Positions 6,196 through 13,694 of a stretch of DNA of 15,922 nt are shown here, piece by piece (within the stretch, counting starts at the first letter, position 1; every line of letters begins with the position of its first letter). A program made the position numbers and the translations under genes. Where the stretch lies: contig CAYRJD010000089.1 of NCBI GenBank assembly GCA_964424585.1, positions 1-15,922 on the forward strand. The letters are read 5' to 3'. The notes below the pieces were generated by a model. It was not told the origin of the DNA, searched no databases, and saw nothing but the letters and a program-made list of their open reading frames with translations. The stretch is from CAYRJD01 sp964424585 (GTDB lineage Bacteria > Actinomycetota > Acidimicrobiia > Acidimicrobiales > Poriferisodalaceae).

Positions 6196-6350
6196 GCAAC
6201 GCAGGCACGCTCGTGGTCGGCTACGGGCTCACCATCGTCGGCGTGCTCGGCTACGCCGTCTGGCTGGGCGTGCGCGCCAAGCGGCTCGCCGCGAAGCTGC
6301 GCGTGGGCGCGCCAGCGCCCGAAACGAAGCCAGAGGCCAGCGCGCCGTGA
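6192..6350 (+). CDS. ccmD: Small membrane protein CcmD
   Basis: This short gene of 52 aa begins at a GTG overlapping the ccmC stop (GTGA) and ends in a TGA overlapping the GTG of ccmE. The protein starts MSNAGTLVVGYGLTIVGVLG, has one hydrophobic span (about residues 6-26) and then a basic stretch (RAKRLAAKLR), the plan of CcmD. CcmD has almost no conserved sequence, so the call rests on size, topology and its position between ccmC and ccmE. In E. coli CcmD is needed to release holo-CcmE from CcmABC. Confidence 0.85.
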   Translation: MSNAGTLVVGYGLTIVGVLGYAVWLGVRAKRLAAKLRVGAPAPETKPEASAP

Positions 6351-6982
6351 CCGATCTCACGCCGCGCCACGCGCCGCCCGGCCGAGGGCGGGCCGACAGA
6401 CACGCGCCGCCCGACCGAGGGCGGGCCGAAAGACACGCGCCAGCCAACGATGCCGTCCGCGCGGTTCGTCGACGCAGGATCGCCGTCGGCATCGTGGTCG
6501 CACTGTTGGTGTTAGCCGGCGCGTTCATCGCCATTCAAGGCCTGCGCAACGCGACGCTGTTTTTTCGCAACGTCGACGAAGCCGTAGCCCAAGCCGACGA
6601 GCTGGGCGACCGCCGGTTCCGCCTTCAGGGCAGGGTGGTGCTGGGCACGGTCGCGACCTCCGGTGGCGTCACCACTTTCGACGTCGTGCACAACTGCGCC
6701 ATCGCCAGCGTGCAGCACACCACCGACCCGCCCGAGCTGTTTGACAGCCCGTGGATACCGGTGGTGCTCGAAGGCAGCTGGCGCGCCAGTGCATCGAGTG
6801 AGGGAGCAGCGACGCAGGGCGCATCAAACCAGGGCGCATCAAACGAGGACGCCCAAGGCCGCTACTTCTTGAGCGACCGAATGCTCGTCAAGCACACCAA
6901 CGAATACGAAGCAGCTAACGCCGAGCGGCTAGCAGACAGCGACGAACCGAACCCGCTCGAGGGTTGCGACACCACCACCTGA
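6347..6982 (+). CDS. ccmE: Heme chaperone CcmE with repeat-containing extensions
   Basis: CcmE binds heme covalently outside the membrane and passes it to CcmF. The protein has 211 aa, longer than the usual 140-160. A basic cytoplasmic N-terminus (1-44) holds an 11-residue tandem repeat, RHAPPxRGRAx. A membrane anchor follows (about 45-64, IAVGIVVALLVLAGAFIAIQ), then the OB-fold domain (ATLFFRNVDEAVAQ...FRLQGRVVLGTV...FDVVHN). The heme-attachment motif is HTNEY with H183 and Y187 (HxxxY), preceded by DRMLVK. Between the strand VVLEGSW (139-145) and GRYFLSDR (171-178) lies an insertion rich in Ser, Ala, Gln and Asn with perfect 15-bp DNA repeats. The GTG start overlaps ccmD by 4 bp and ccmF begins 1 bp after the stop. 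The His form is seen, not the CxxxY variant known from some other bacteria. Confidence 0.92.
   Translation: MTDLTPRHAPPGRGRADRHAPPDRGRAERHAPANDAVRAVRRRRIAVGIVVALLVLAGAFIAIQGLRNATLFFRNVDEAVAQADELGDRRFRLQGRVVLGTVATSGGVTTFDVVHNCAIASVQHTTDPPELFDSPWIPVVLEGSWRASASSEGAATQGASNQGASNEDAQGRYFLSDRMLVKHTNEYEAANAERLADSDEPNPLEGCDTTT
6365..6430 (+). repeat. 33-bp tandem repeat inside ccmE (11-residue unit)
   Basis: Two consecutive 33-bp units (6365-6397 and 6398-6430) encode RHAPPGRGRAD and RHAPPDRGRAE, with a partial third unit (RHAP) following. They lie in the predicted cytoplasmic N-terminal tail of CcmE, before the membrane span. Confidence 0.85.
6815..6844 (+). repeat. Perfect 15-bp tandem duplication inside ccmE (QGASN x2)
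   Basis: CAGGGCGCATCAAAC occurs twice head to tail (6815-6829, 6830-6844), giving QGASNQGASN within an insertion shortly before the heme-binding His motif. The identical DNA suggests a recent slippage duplication. Confidence 0.85.
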
Positions 6983-6983
6983 C

Positions 6984-8987
6984 GTGACCGCGCAGCTGGG
7001 AAGCCTCGGCGTGCTCGTCGGCCTCGTGGGCGCCGCCGGCTGCGGCGTAACCGCGCTGGTTCGTGTCACGCGCCGCCCGGCTGCTCCGCCCTGGGCGAAC
7101 CCGCTCACCTGGCTCGCGGTAATGCTCGCCGGCGCGGTCGCCGCGACCGTCGCCATGGAACTCGCCATCCTCACAGACGACTTCAGCCTGCTGTACGTCG
7201 CCCGCAACTCGGCCACTCACACCCCCCTCGCCTACAAGGTCGCCACGCTGTGGGGCGCGCTCGAAGGCTCGATCTTGCTGTGGGCGCTGGTGCTGTCGGG
7301 CTACGTGTGCGCCGCCGCCTGGCAGGTGCGCCGGCGCCTAGACGAACGCACGGTCGCGGTCGCGCTCGTGGTCATGGCAGCCGTGTGCGTGTTCTTCTTC
7401 GGGCTGATGGCCGGCCCCGCCAACCCGTTCGTCACGGTCGACGTCGTGCCCGACGCGGGCGGCGGGCTTAACCCTCTATTGCAAAACCACCCGCTCATGG
7501 TCATCCACCCGGTGATGCTCTACTTGGGTTACGTCGGGTTCACCGTGCCGTTCGCGTTCGCCGTCGGAGCGCTCGTCACCGGCGAGGTGTCTGGAGAGGG
7601 GGCCGACCGCTGGCTGACCGTCGTTCGCACGTCCACGCTCATCGCCTGGGGCAGCCTCGGCGTCGGCATCGTGCTGGGTGCCTGGTGGAGCTATGAGGTG
7701 CTGGGCTGGGGCGGCTACTGGGCGTGGGACCCAGTCGAAAACGCCTCGCTGCTGCCGTGGCTGACATCTACCGCGTTCGTGCACTCCATCCTCACCCAGC
7801 AGCGCCGACAGATGCTGCGCACCTGGAACATCACGTTGCTGCTCGCCAGCTTCGCGCTCACCATCTTCGGCACGTTCCTCACCCGCTCGGGCGTGCTCGA
7901 CTCGGTGCACGAGTTTTCAGAGAGCCAGATCGGGCCGCTCTTCTTGGGGTTCCTGGCGGTGATCGTCATCGGCAGCGTCGCGCTGGTGGCTCGGCGCGCG
8001 TCCGCGTTCGCCAGCCCGGGCGCGCTGCGGTCGCTCGTATCGCGCGAGGGCAGCTTTCTCGCGAACAACCTGGCGTTCTCGGTGGCCGCGTTCATCGTGC
8101 TGCTGGGCACCGTGTTTCCGCTCGTCGCCGAAGCCGTCACCAACGACCGGCTCTCGGTCGGCCGCCCGTACTTCGACCGGATGCTCGCGCCTGTCGGACT
8201 GGTGCTGCTGTTGCTGATGAGCGTGTCGCCCAGCTTGAGCTGGCGCAGCACCGCCGCCAGCCGGCTCGCTCGGCGGCTGCTGTCTCCGGCTGCGTGGGGG
8301 GTTGCGACGATGGTCGTGTCGCTGGCGGCGGGCGCGCACGGAGCGTGGAACGTGCTCGCGCTCGGCCTCGCCGGGTCGACGGTCAGCGCGGCGGTCGCGC
8401 TGCTGGTGCGGCGCGTGCGCTCGCTGGGGCTGGCTGGGCTCACCGGTTCGAGCGGCGGCGGCATGGTCGCGCACGTCGGCGTGGGGCTGATCGCGTTCGG
8501 GTTCATCGCGTCGGGCGCGTACGGCTCACAAGGTGAGTTCACGCTAGGCGTCGGCGAGAGCGCGCAGGTCGCCGGCCACGAGGTGCGCCTCGATGCCGTC
8601 GAACGCTTCGACGACGGCCCCAACCAGGTGCTGCGCGCCAGCGTCAGCGTCGCCGGGCGCGGCGTTCACCATCCGGCGGTCACCAGATTTTCGACGTTCG
8701 GACAGCCCATCTCCACCCCGTCGGTCGCGACGAGCTTGGTCGACGACGTCTACGTGAGCTTGATTTCGCTCGGCGGCGAAGGTGCATCGGCGGGCACCTC
8801 GACGGACGGCGAGGCGTCGGTCGAGCGTGTCACGCTGCGGGTGCTCGTCAAGCCGCTGGTGGTGTGGATGTGGATCGGCGGGGGAGTGTTCGCGGCGGGC
8901 GTGGTGCTGGCGCTGGTGCGACGACGCCCGCGTGTGCGCGCACCCGTGCCCGAGCGTGAGCAGCTATCCGAGCTAGCCGCCCGATGA
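6984..8987 (+). CDS. ccmF: Cytochrome c heme lyase subunit CcmF
   Basis: CcmF takes heme from CcmE and, with CcmH/CcmI, forms the thioether bonds to apocytochrome c. The protein has 667 aa, the usual length, with many membrane spans. The WWD domain is complete (GAWWSYEVLGWGGYWAWDP, residues 232-250, then VENASLLPW). Conserved histidines are visible: H169 and H175 in NHPLMVIHP, H267 in AFVHSIL, H309 in GVLDSVHEFSES, and one in GGGMVAHVGVGL near the C-terminal spans. These match the P-His and TM-His ligands known in E. coli CcmF. The GTG lies 1 bp after the ccmE stop and the stop overlaps ccmG in ATGA. A C-terminal extracytoplasmic domain (about residues 515-625) precedes the last span and a short basic tail. 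No defects are seen. Confidence 0.95.
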   Translation: MTAQLGSLGVLVGLVGAAGCGVTALVRVTRRPAAPPWANPLTWLAVMLAGAVAATVAMELAILTDDFSLLYVARNSATHTPLAYKVATLWGALEGSILLWALVLSGYVCAAAWQVRRRLDERTVAVALVVMAAVCVFFFGLMAGPANPFVTVDVVPDAGGGLNPLLQNHPLMVIHPVMLYLGYVGFTVPFAFAVGALVTGEVSGEGADRWLTVVRTSTLIAWGSLGVGIVLGAWWSYEVLGWGGYWAWDPVENASLLPWLTSTAFVHSILTQQRRQMLRTWNITLLLASFALTIFGTFLTRSGVLDSVHEFSESQIGPLFLGFLAVIVIGSVALVARRASAFASPGALRSLVSREGSFLANNLAFSVAAFIVLLGTVFPLVAEAVTNDRLSVGRPYFDRMLAPVGLVLLLLMSVSPSLSWRSTAASRLARRLLSPAAWGVATMVVSLAAGAHGAWNVLALGLAGSTVSAAVALLVRRVRSLGLAGLTGSSGGGMVAHVGVGLIAFGFIASGAYGSQGEFTLGVGESAQVAGHEVRLDAVERFDDGPNQVLRASVSVAGRGVHHPAVTRFSTFGQPISTPSVATSLVDDVYVSLISLGGEGASAGTSTDGEASVERVTLRVLVKPLVVWMWIGGGVFAAGVVLALVRRRPRVRAPVPEREQLSELAAR

Positions 8988-9631
8988 ACGACCACGCGCC
9001 GCGCAACGCCTCGGCATCTCGGGTGGCGTTGGTTGCCGCTGTCGTCGGTGTCGTGCTGGCTGGCTTGCTGGTGGTGCTCGCGCTCGCCGACTCGAGTGGC
9101 GGGCCCCGGGCGTCGAGCCCGCTCATCGGCGAGCTGGTGCCTCCGGTTGAGGGCACGGTGCTGACCGGCAGCGTCGCCGGTGCCACCGGCGGCGACGGCG
9201 ACGGCGCGTCCGCGCATGGCGCGCCTAGCACCTCCACCGAAGCGTCGTTCAGCATCGACGACCACCGAGGGCGCTGGGTGCTCGTCAACTTCTTCGCCTC
9301 GTGGTGCGTGCCGTGCGAGCAAGAGCACCCCGAGCTGGTCGACTGGCTCGCCCGTCAACCAGACGAGCGACTCATCGTCGCCGTGCCGTTCGGCGACAGC
9401 GAAGCCGACGCCGTTGCGTTCGCGCAGCGCCTGGGCATGACCTGGCCCGTGGTGGCCGACGAGCGGGCGCAAATCGCCGTCGACTTCGGCGTGCTGCGGC
9501 CGCCCGAGACGTTTCTCGTCGCACCCACCGGCGTGGTCGCGGCCCGCTGGCAAGGACAGGTGGTCGCCGACGACCTCGACGCGTTCATCGACGAGGTGCT
9601 TGAGCGCGCAACCGAGAGCCGATCACGGTGA
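8984..9631 (+). CDS. ccmG: Thiol-disulfide oxidoreductase CcmG/DsbE (TlpA-like)
   Basis: CcmG is a membrane-anchored thioredoxin-fold protein that keeps apocytochrome CxxCH cysteines, or CcmH, reduced. The protein has 215 aa with one N-terminal span (about 13-36, RVALVAAVVGVVLAGLLVVL). The active site WCVPC is at 107-111 after VLVNFFAS, and the cis-proline region LRPPETFLV is at 171-179. A Gly/Asp/Ser/Thr-rich stretch (about 66-88) sits between the anchor and the fold and looks disordered. The ATG at 8984 overlaps the ccmF stop (ATGA) and the TGA at 9629-9631 overlaps ccmH (GTGA). Context makes CcmG more likely than a general TlpA protein. Confidence 0.92.
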   Translation: MNDHAPRNASASRVALVAAVVGVVLAGLLVVLALADSSGGPRASSPLIGELVPPVEGTVLTGSVAGATGGDGDGASAHGAPSTSTEASFSIDDHRGRWVLVNFFASWCVPCEQEHPELVDWLARQPDERLIVAVPFGDSEADAVAFAQRLGMTWPVVADERAQIAVDFGVLRPPETFLVAPTGVVAARWQGQVVADDLDAFIDEVLERATESRSR

Positions 9632-10803
9632 CCGCGCCCGCTAACGCGCTAACGGGCCCCGCGCGCAGCGCCCCCGCACGCATCGGCGTGCGCGCGGCGT
9701 GGGCTGCGCTTGCGGTCGTCGCGCTCACCGCGCTCGCGCTGGCCGCGGGTCGCACGCCCGACGCGCCCACCGACGCGGCGCGAGCAGCGACGCTCAAAGA
9801 GCACACCTTGTGCCCGGTTTGCGACGGCCAGAGCGTGATGGAGTCGAACGCCCCGGTAGCTGCGGCCATCCGCACTCAGATCGACCAGCTCGTCGACGAG
9901 GGCTACACCGACGACGAAGTTCGCGCGCACCTCGCCGACCGCTTCGGCGACGATGTGAACGCGCTCCCCCCCAGTGGCGGCTTCGGCGCGCTGGTGTGGA
10001 TCGTTCCCGTCGCGGCGGCCGTCGTCGCCGCGGCCGTGCTCGGCGCGACCAGTCTCAAATGGCGCCGCCGAGAAGCGCAGACCAGCGAGCAGCCAGCCGA
10101 CGCCGGGGCCCGCATCACCCTCGACTTGATCGACCAGTCAGCCGATGCAGCGGCCCGCACGTGGAGCACGCCCCGCAAGGTGCTCGCGCTCGCCGGCGTC
10201 GCCGCGATGGCCATCGGCGGCGGGGTGGCGGTCGCCGCAGCCGTCGGTCTGGCTAGACCAGGCGACACCATCACCGGCGACGTCGACCGCTCGGCGCGCA
10301 GCCTGACGTTTACCGCCGAGCAGCTGTTCAACTCCGGCGACTACGACGGGGCGCGGGCCACGCTCAATGAAGCGCTCGCCATCGCCCGCGACGACAAAGC
10401 CGCGCTGCTGCTCTCCGCGGCGCTGTATGAGCAACAGGCGCTGACGCCCGCGAGCGGCGACGCCGCCGACCCCGTCGGCGCTATCACCTCCGCGCTGGGC
10501 GAACTCCAGCGAGTGCTGAGCGCGAACCCGCTCGACGTCGACGCGCTCACCGTGCGCGGTCGCCTGCTGGTGAGGCTGGGCGATGCTGAGCTAGCCGCGC
10601 TCGGCATTCGCTCGCTCGACCTAGCCATCGACCAACAGCCAGCCAGCTTCGAGCCGTGGCTGTGGCGCGGCTGGGCAGCCAGAGAGATAGAAGGCGACGC
10701 CGCGCTCGCAATAGAGATGTACGAACAAGCCCTGCTGCGCTCACCGCCGCCGCAGATGGCTGAAGTGCTGACGCAGCGCATCGCCGACCTCTCAATACAT
10801 TGA
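9628..10803 (+). CDS. ccmH: CcmH-CcmI fusion (cytochrome c biogenesis, thioredox and TPR parts)
   Basis: The protein has 391 aa and joins two functions. The N-terminal part has one span (about 24-41) and then the CcmH/CycL domain with LCPVC (C62, C65) in HTLCPVCDGQSVMESN, followed by the typical DDEVRAHLADRFGDDV and LPPSGGFGALVWIVP running into a second span (about 119-140). A third span (about 184-209, VLALAGVAAMAIGGGVAVAAA) leads to a TPR-like C-terminal region (TAEQLFNSGDYDGARATLNEAL; LGDAELAALGIRSLDLAIDQQP; WRGWAAREIEGDAALAIEMYEQAL), as in CcmI/CycH. CcmH reduces apocytochrome cysteines together with CcmG; the TPR part chaperones apocytochrome. The GTG overlaps the ccmG stop by 4 bp, and mrp starts 4 bp after the TGA. 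Fusions of these two functions are known (E. coli CcmH is one). No separate ccmI is in the window. Confidence 0.9.
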   Translation: MTAPANALTGPARSAPARIGVRAAWAALAVVALTALALAAGRTPDAPTDAARAATLKEHTLCPVCDGQSVMESNAPVAAAIRTQIDQLVDEGYTDDEVRAHLADRFGDDVNALPPSGGFGALVWIVPVAAAVVAAAVLGATSLKWRRREAQTSEQPADAGARITLDLIDQSADAAARTWSTPRKVLALAGVAAMAIGGGVAVAAAVGLARPGDTITGDVDRSARSLTFTAEQLFNSGDYDGARATLNEALAIARDDKAALLLSAALYEQQALTPASGDAADPVGAITSALGELQRVLSANPLDVDALTVRGRLLVRLGDAELAALGIRSLDLAIDQQPASFEPWLWRGWAAREIEGDAALAIEMYEQALLRSPPPQMAEVLTQRIADLSIH

Positions 10804-10807
10804 GCCC

Positions 10808-12022
10808 GTGGCCGTGTTCCGTCGCAAGGGTGCTGACGACGAAGCCGCCGCGCACGACGAGCCGACGGCCCCGGTCGACGGTGCTGCCCGCGACGCCGTC
10901 ACCAATGCGGTCGGCGCGCTCATCGAGCCTGAGCTAGGCAAGTCGCTCGCCCAGCTGGGCGTCCTGCGCGACGTAGCCGTAGACGGCGACGCCGCGCACG
11001 TCAGCCTCGCGCTGCCCGGCGACCGCTGGCCGGACGTCGACGCGCTCACCGCGGCCGTCACCGACGCGGCCACGAGCGTCGACGGCATCGCCGCCGCGCA
11101 CGTCAACACCGACGTGATGGACGAGCACGAACAAGCCGCGCTGCGAGCCAGCCTCATCGGCGACCCCGCCGCGACCGCGGGCGAGCACGCGGGCCACGGC
11201 CACGCCGAAGGGCGCGCCGTGCCGTTCGCGCAAGCCGCAAACCCCACCCGCGTGCTGCTGGTCGCGAGCGGCAAGGGCGGCGTCGGCAAGTCGAGCGTCA
11301 CCGTCAACCTGGCGGTCGCGCTGGCGCAGCAAGGCGAACGCACCGCAGTCGTCGACGCGGACGTGTGGGGCTTTTCGATTCCTCGCATGCTCGGCGTCGC
11401 GCGCCCACCCGTGGTGGTCGACCAGATGGTGGTGCCGGTCGAGGCCAACGGCGTGCGCTGCGTGTCGATGGGCTTCTTTGCCCGCGAAGATCAGCCCATC
11501 ATCTGGCGCGGCCCGATGCTCCACAAGGCGCTCGAGCAGTTCCTCACCGACGTCTACTGGAACGACCCCGACTACCTGCTGGTCGACCTCCCGCCGGGCA
11601 CCGGTGACATCTCGCTGTCGCTCGCCCAGTTCCTGCCGAAGTCTGAGCTGCTCGTCGTCACCACGCCGCAGCCCGCAGCTCAGCGGGTCGCGCAGCGCGC
11701 CGCGCTGATGGCCGACAAGGTCAACTTGAAGGTGCGCGCGGTGATCGAAAACATGAGCTACTTCACCTGTGGCCACGGCGAGCGCTACGAAATCTTCGGC
11801 GCAGGCGGAGGCGCCGAGCTAGCCGACGAGCTGGGCGTGCCGCTGCTCGGACGTGTGCCGCTCGTGAACGAGCTGCGCACCGGCGGCGACGTAGGCGCAC
11901 CGGTGGTCGCGGCTGCGCCCGACAGCGAAGCCGCCCAGGTGTTTGTCGAGATGGCTCGACTGTTGCGCGAGGAGTACCTCCCCACCCGGCGCTACAGCGA
12001 AGGGCTGAAGCTGGTCGGCTAG
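10808..12022 (+). CDS. mrp: Mrp/NBP35-family P-loop ATPase (Fe-S cluster carrier)
   Basis: The protein has 404 aa. A MIP18/DUF59-like N-terminal domain (about 25-105, ARDAVTNAVGALIEPELGKSL...) precedes a His/Ala-rich linker (about 120-140) and the ParA/MinD-like ATPase. The deviant Walker A SGKGGVGKSS is at 154-163, then VVDADVWGFSIPRML (181-195), MGFF (221-224), WRGPMLHKAL (233-242) and DYLLVDLPPGTGD (255-267). These are Mrp/ApbC hallmarks, a family that binds and transfers Fe-S clusters as dimers. The usual paired Cys (CxxC) is reduced here to one Cys, C321 in MSYFTCGHGERY; many actinobacterial Mrp proteins vary at this place. The GTG at 10808 lies 4 bp after ccmH, and selO begins 4 bp after the stop, so co-transcription is likely. 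Confidence 0.93.
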   Translation: MAVFRRKGADDEAAAHDEPTAPVDGAARDAVTNAVGALIEPELGKSLAQLGVLRDVAVDGDAAHVSLALPGDRWPDVDALTAAVTDAATSVDGIAAAHVNTDVMDEHEQAALRASLIGDPAATAGEHAGHGHAEGRAVPFAQAANPTRVLLVASGKGGVGKSSVTVNLAVALAQQGERTAVVDADVWGFSIPRMLGVARPPVVVDQMVVPVEANGVRCVSMGFFAREDQPIIWRGPMLHKALEQFLTDVYWNDPDYLLVDLPPGTGDISLSLAQFLPKSELLVVTTPQPAAQRVAQRAALMADKVNLKVRAVIENMSYFTCGHGERYEIFGAGGGAELADELGVPLLGRVPLVNELRTGGDVGAPVVAAAPDSEAAQVFVEMARLLREEYLPTRRYSEGLKLVG

Positions 12023-12026
12023 CGCG

Positions 12027-13643
12027 ATGACCTCCCTCGACACGCTCGACTTCACCTGCGCCTTCACCGAAGCGCTGCCAGCAGACCCGCACACCGAAAA
12101 CGTGCGCCGGCAGGTGCACGGCGCGTGCTACTCGCGCGTCGCGCCCACCGCTGCGGGCGCGCCGAAGCTGCTGCTTTTCAGCGGCGAGCTGGCAGACCAG
12201 TTGGGCTTGAGCGAAGAGCTGATCACGTCGGCCGAGATGGTCGCGACGCTGGCAGGCAACCGCGTGCTCGACGGCATGGACCCGCACGCGGTCTGCTACG
12301 GCGGACACCAGTTCGGCAACTGGGCGGGCCAGCTGGGTGACGGCCGAGCCATCGCGCTGGGCGAACTAGCCGACCGCGGCGGCACGCCTCAAATGCTGCA
12401 GCTCAAGGGCGCCGGCCCCACCCCGTACTCGCGCCAGGGCGACGGCTTCGCGGTGCTGCGGAGCAGCCTGCGCGAGTTCTTGTGCAGCGAGGCGATGTTT
12501 CACCTGGGCGTGCCCACCACCCGCGCGCTGAGCTTGGTCGGCACCGGCGACACCGTCGTTCGAGACATGTTCTACGACGGCCACCCAAAGGGCGAACCCG
12601 GCGCCGTGGTGTGTCGCGTCGCGCCGAGCTTCGTGCGTTTTGGCAACTTCGAGATCTTCGCTGCCCGAGGTGACACCGAAACGCTGGTGCAGCTGGTGCG
12701 CTTCGTCTACCGCCAGCACTTCGCCGACGCGGCCGAACCCGACCTCGCCCAGCTGCCAGTCGCGGACCAAGCAATCGAGATGTTCGAGACCGTGGTCGAA
12801 ACCACCGCCGAGCTGGTCGTCGAGTGGCTGCGGGTCGGCTTCGTTCACGGCGTGCTCAACACCGACAACATGTCGATCCTCGGCCTCACCATCGACTACG
12901 GCCCCTACGGCTGGCTCGACGACTACGACCCCGACTGGACGCCGAACACCACCGACGCCGCGCATCGTCGCTACCGCTTCGGCGCGCAGCCCGCCATCGC
13001 CCAGTGGAACCTCGTGTGCCTCGCCAACGCGCTGGCCGGTCTCATGCGCGACCCCGAGCCGCTGCAGGCGGCAGTGAACGACTACGTCGCGCACTTCGAG
13101 CGTCGCTGGCGTGAGATGACCGCCGCCAAGCTCGGCCTTGCGTCGCTCGACGACGAGACCGACGCGAAGCTGGCCGACGAAGCGTTGGGCGTGCTGCGTT
13201 CGACCGAGACCGACATGACGATCTGGTGGCGCAAGCTGGCCGACGTCGCGAGCCGTCCGCTCGACGGCGTGTCAGACGCGCCGCCGCGCTCCGCGCCGCT
13301 CGCCGCCGCGTACTACAAGCCCGAAGAGGTCACCGCCCAGGTGCGTGCGGCGACCGAGGCGTTCTGCGACCACTACGCGGCTCGCCTGCGCGCGCTGGGC
13401 ATCGACGACGACGCGCGGCGTGAGTCGATGAACGAGGTCAACCCCAAGTACGTGCTGCGCAACTACCTCGCCCAGGTCGCCATCGACGCGGCCGAAGCCG
13501 GCGACGTCGCGCCCGCCGCCGAGCTGTTTCGTGTGATGAAGCGGCCCTACGACGAGCAGCCCGAAGCGCAGCACTACGCGGCGCTGCGGCCCGACTGGGC
13601 GCGCACCAAAGCGGGCTGCTCGCAGCTGTCGTGCAGCTCCTAG
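12027..13643 (+). CDS. selO: Protein adenylyltransferase SelO (YdiU family)
   Basis: SelO is a pseudokinase-fold enzyme that transfers AMP from ATP to Ser/Thr/Tyr of target proteins; it is linked to redox stress in E. coli and mitochondria. The protein has 538 aa, somewhat longer than E. coli YdiU. Family motifs are intact: YGGHQFGNWAGQLGDGRA (91-108), LKGAGPTPYSRQGDG (126-140), RSSLREFLCSEAM (145-157), GFVHGVLNTDNMS (271-283, active site) and IDYGPYGWLDDY (289-300, metal-binding Asp). The C-terminus ends CSQLSCSS; in animal SelO a selenocysteine stands near this end, and here it is Cys. The ATG at 12027 is 4 bp after mrp. A thiol-regulated AMPylator next to disulfide and Fe-S genes makes functional sense, though the link is inferred. 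Confidence 0.95.
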   Translation: MTSLDTLDFTCAFTEALPADPHTENVRRQVHGACYSRVAPTAAGAPKLLLFSGELADQLGLSEELITSAEMVATLAGNRVLDGMDPHAVCYGGHQFGNWAGQLGDGRAIALGELADRGGTPQMLQLKGAGPTPYSRQGDGFAVLRSSLREFLCSEAMFHLGVPTTRALSLVGTGDTVVRDMFYDGHPKGEPGAVVCRVAPSFVRFGNFEIFAARGDTETLVQLVRFVYRQHFADAAEPDLAQLPVADQAIEMFETVVETTAELVVEWLRVGFVHGVLNTDNMSILGLTIDYGPYGWLDDYDPDWTPNTTDAAHRRYRFGAQPAIAQWNLVCLANALAGLMRDPEPLQAAVNDYVAHFERRWREMTAAKLGLASLDDETDAKLADEALGVLRSTETDMTIWWRKLADVASRPLDGVSDAPPRSAPLAAAYYKPEEVTAQVRAATEAFCDHYAARLRALGIDDDARRESMNEVNPKYVLRNYLAQVAIDAAEAGDVAPAAELFRVMKRPYDEQPEAQHYAALRPDWARTKAGCSQLSCSS

Positions 13644-13646
13644 CCT
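13641..13646 (+). promoter_or_regulatory. Candidate -10 box (TAGCCT) upstream of the DUF3107 gene
   Basis: TAGCCT, the same hexamer as before the biotin carrier gene, overlaps the selO stop codon. Unlike the other candidates it would give a leader of about 40 nt. That fits the presence here of a real Shine-Dalgarno sequence, AGGAG at 13679-13683, 11 bases before the ATG at 13695. Confidence 0.3.
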
Positions 13647-13678
13647 GCGACCGCCCCTTTCGCCAACCCCGACCTTGT

Positions 13679-13683
13679 AGGAG
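13679..13683 (+). promoter_or_regulatory. Shine-Dalgarno (AGGAG) of the DUF3107 gene
   Basis: AGGAG lies 11 bases upstream of the ATG at 13695. It is the clearest ribosome binding site in the window, where most other starts are overlapped by the preceding gene or appear leaderless. It fixes the start of this short gene. Confidence 0.6.
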
Positions 13684-13694
13684 ACGCGAAGCTC

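Noticed and set aside
7715..8623. Minus-strand open frame of 302 codons opposite ccmF.
   Set aside because: Ser/Thr/Arg-rich composition without motifs, and the opposite strand encodes the conserved WWD and His motifs of CcmF.
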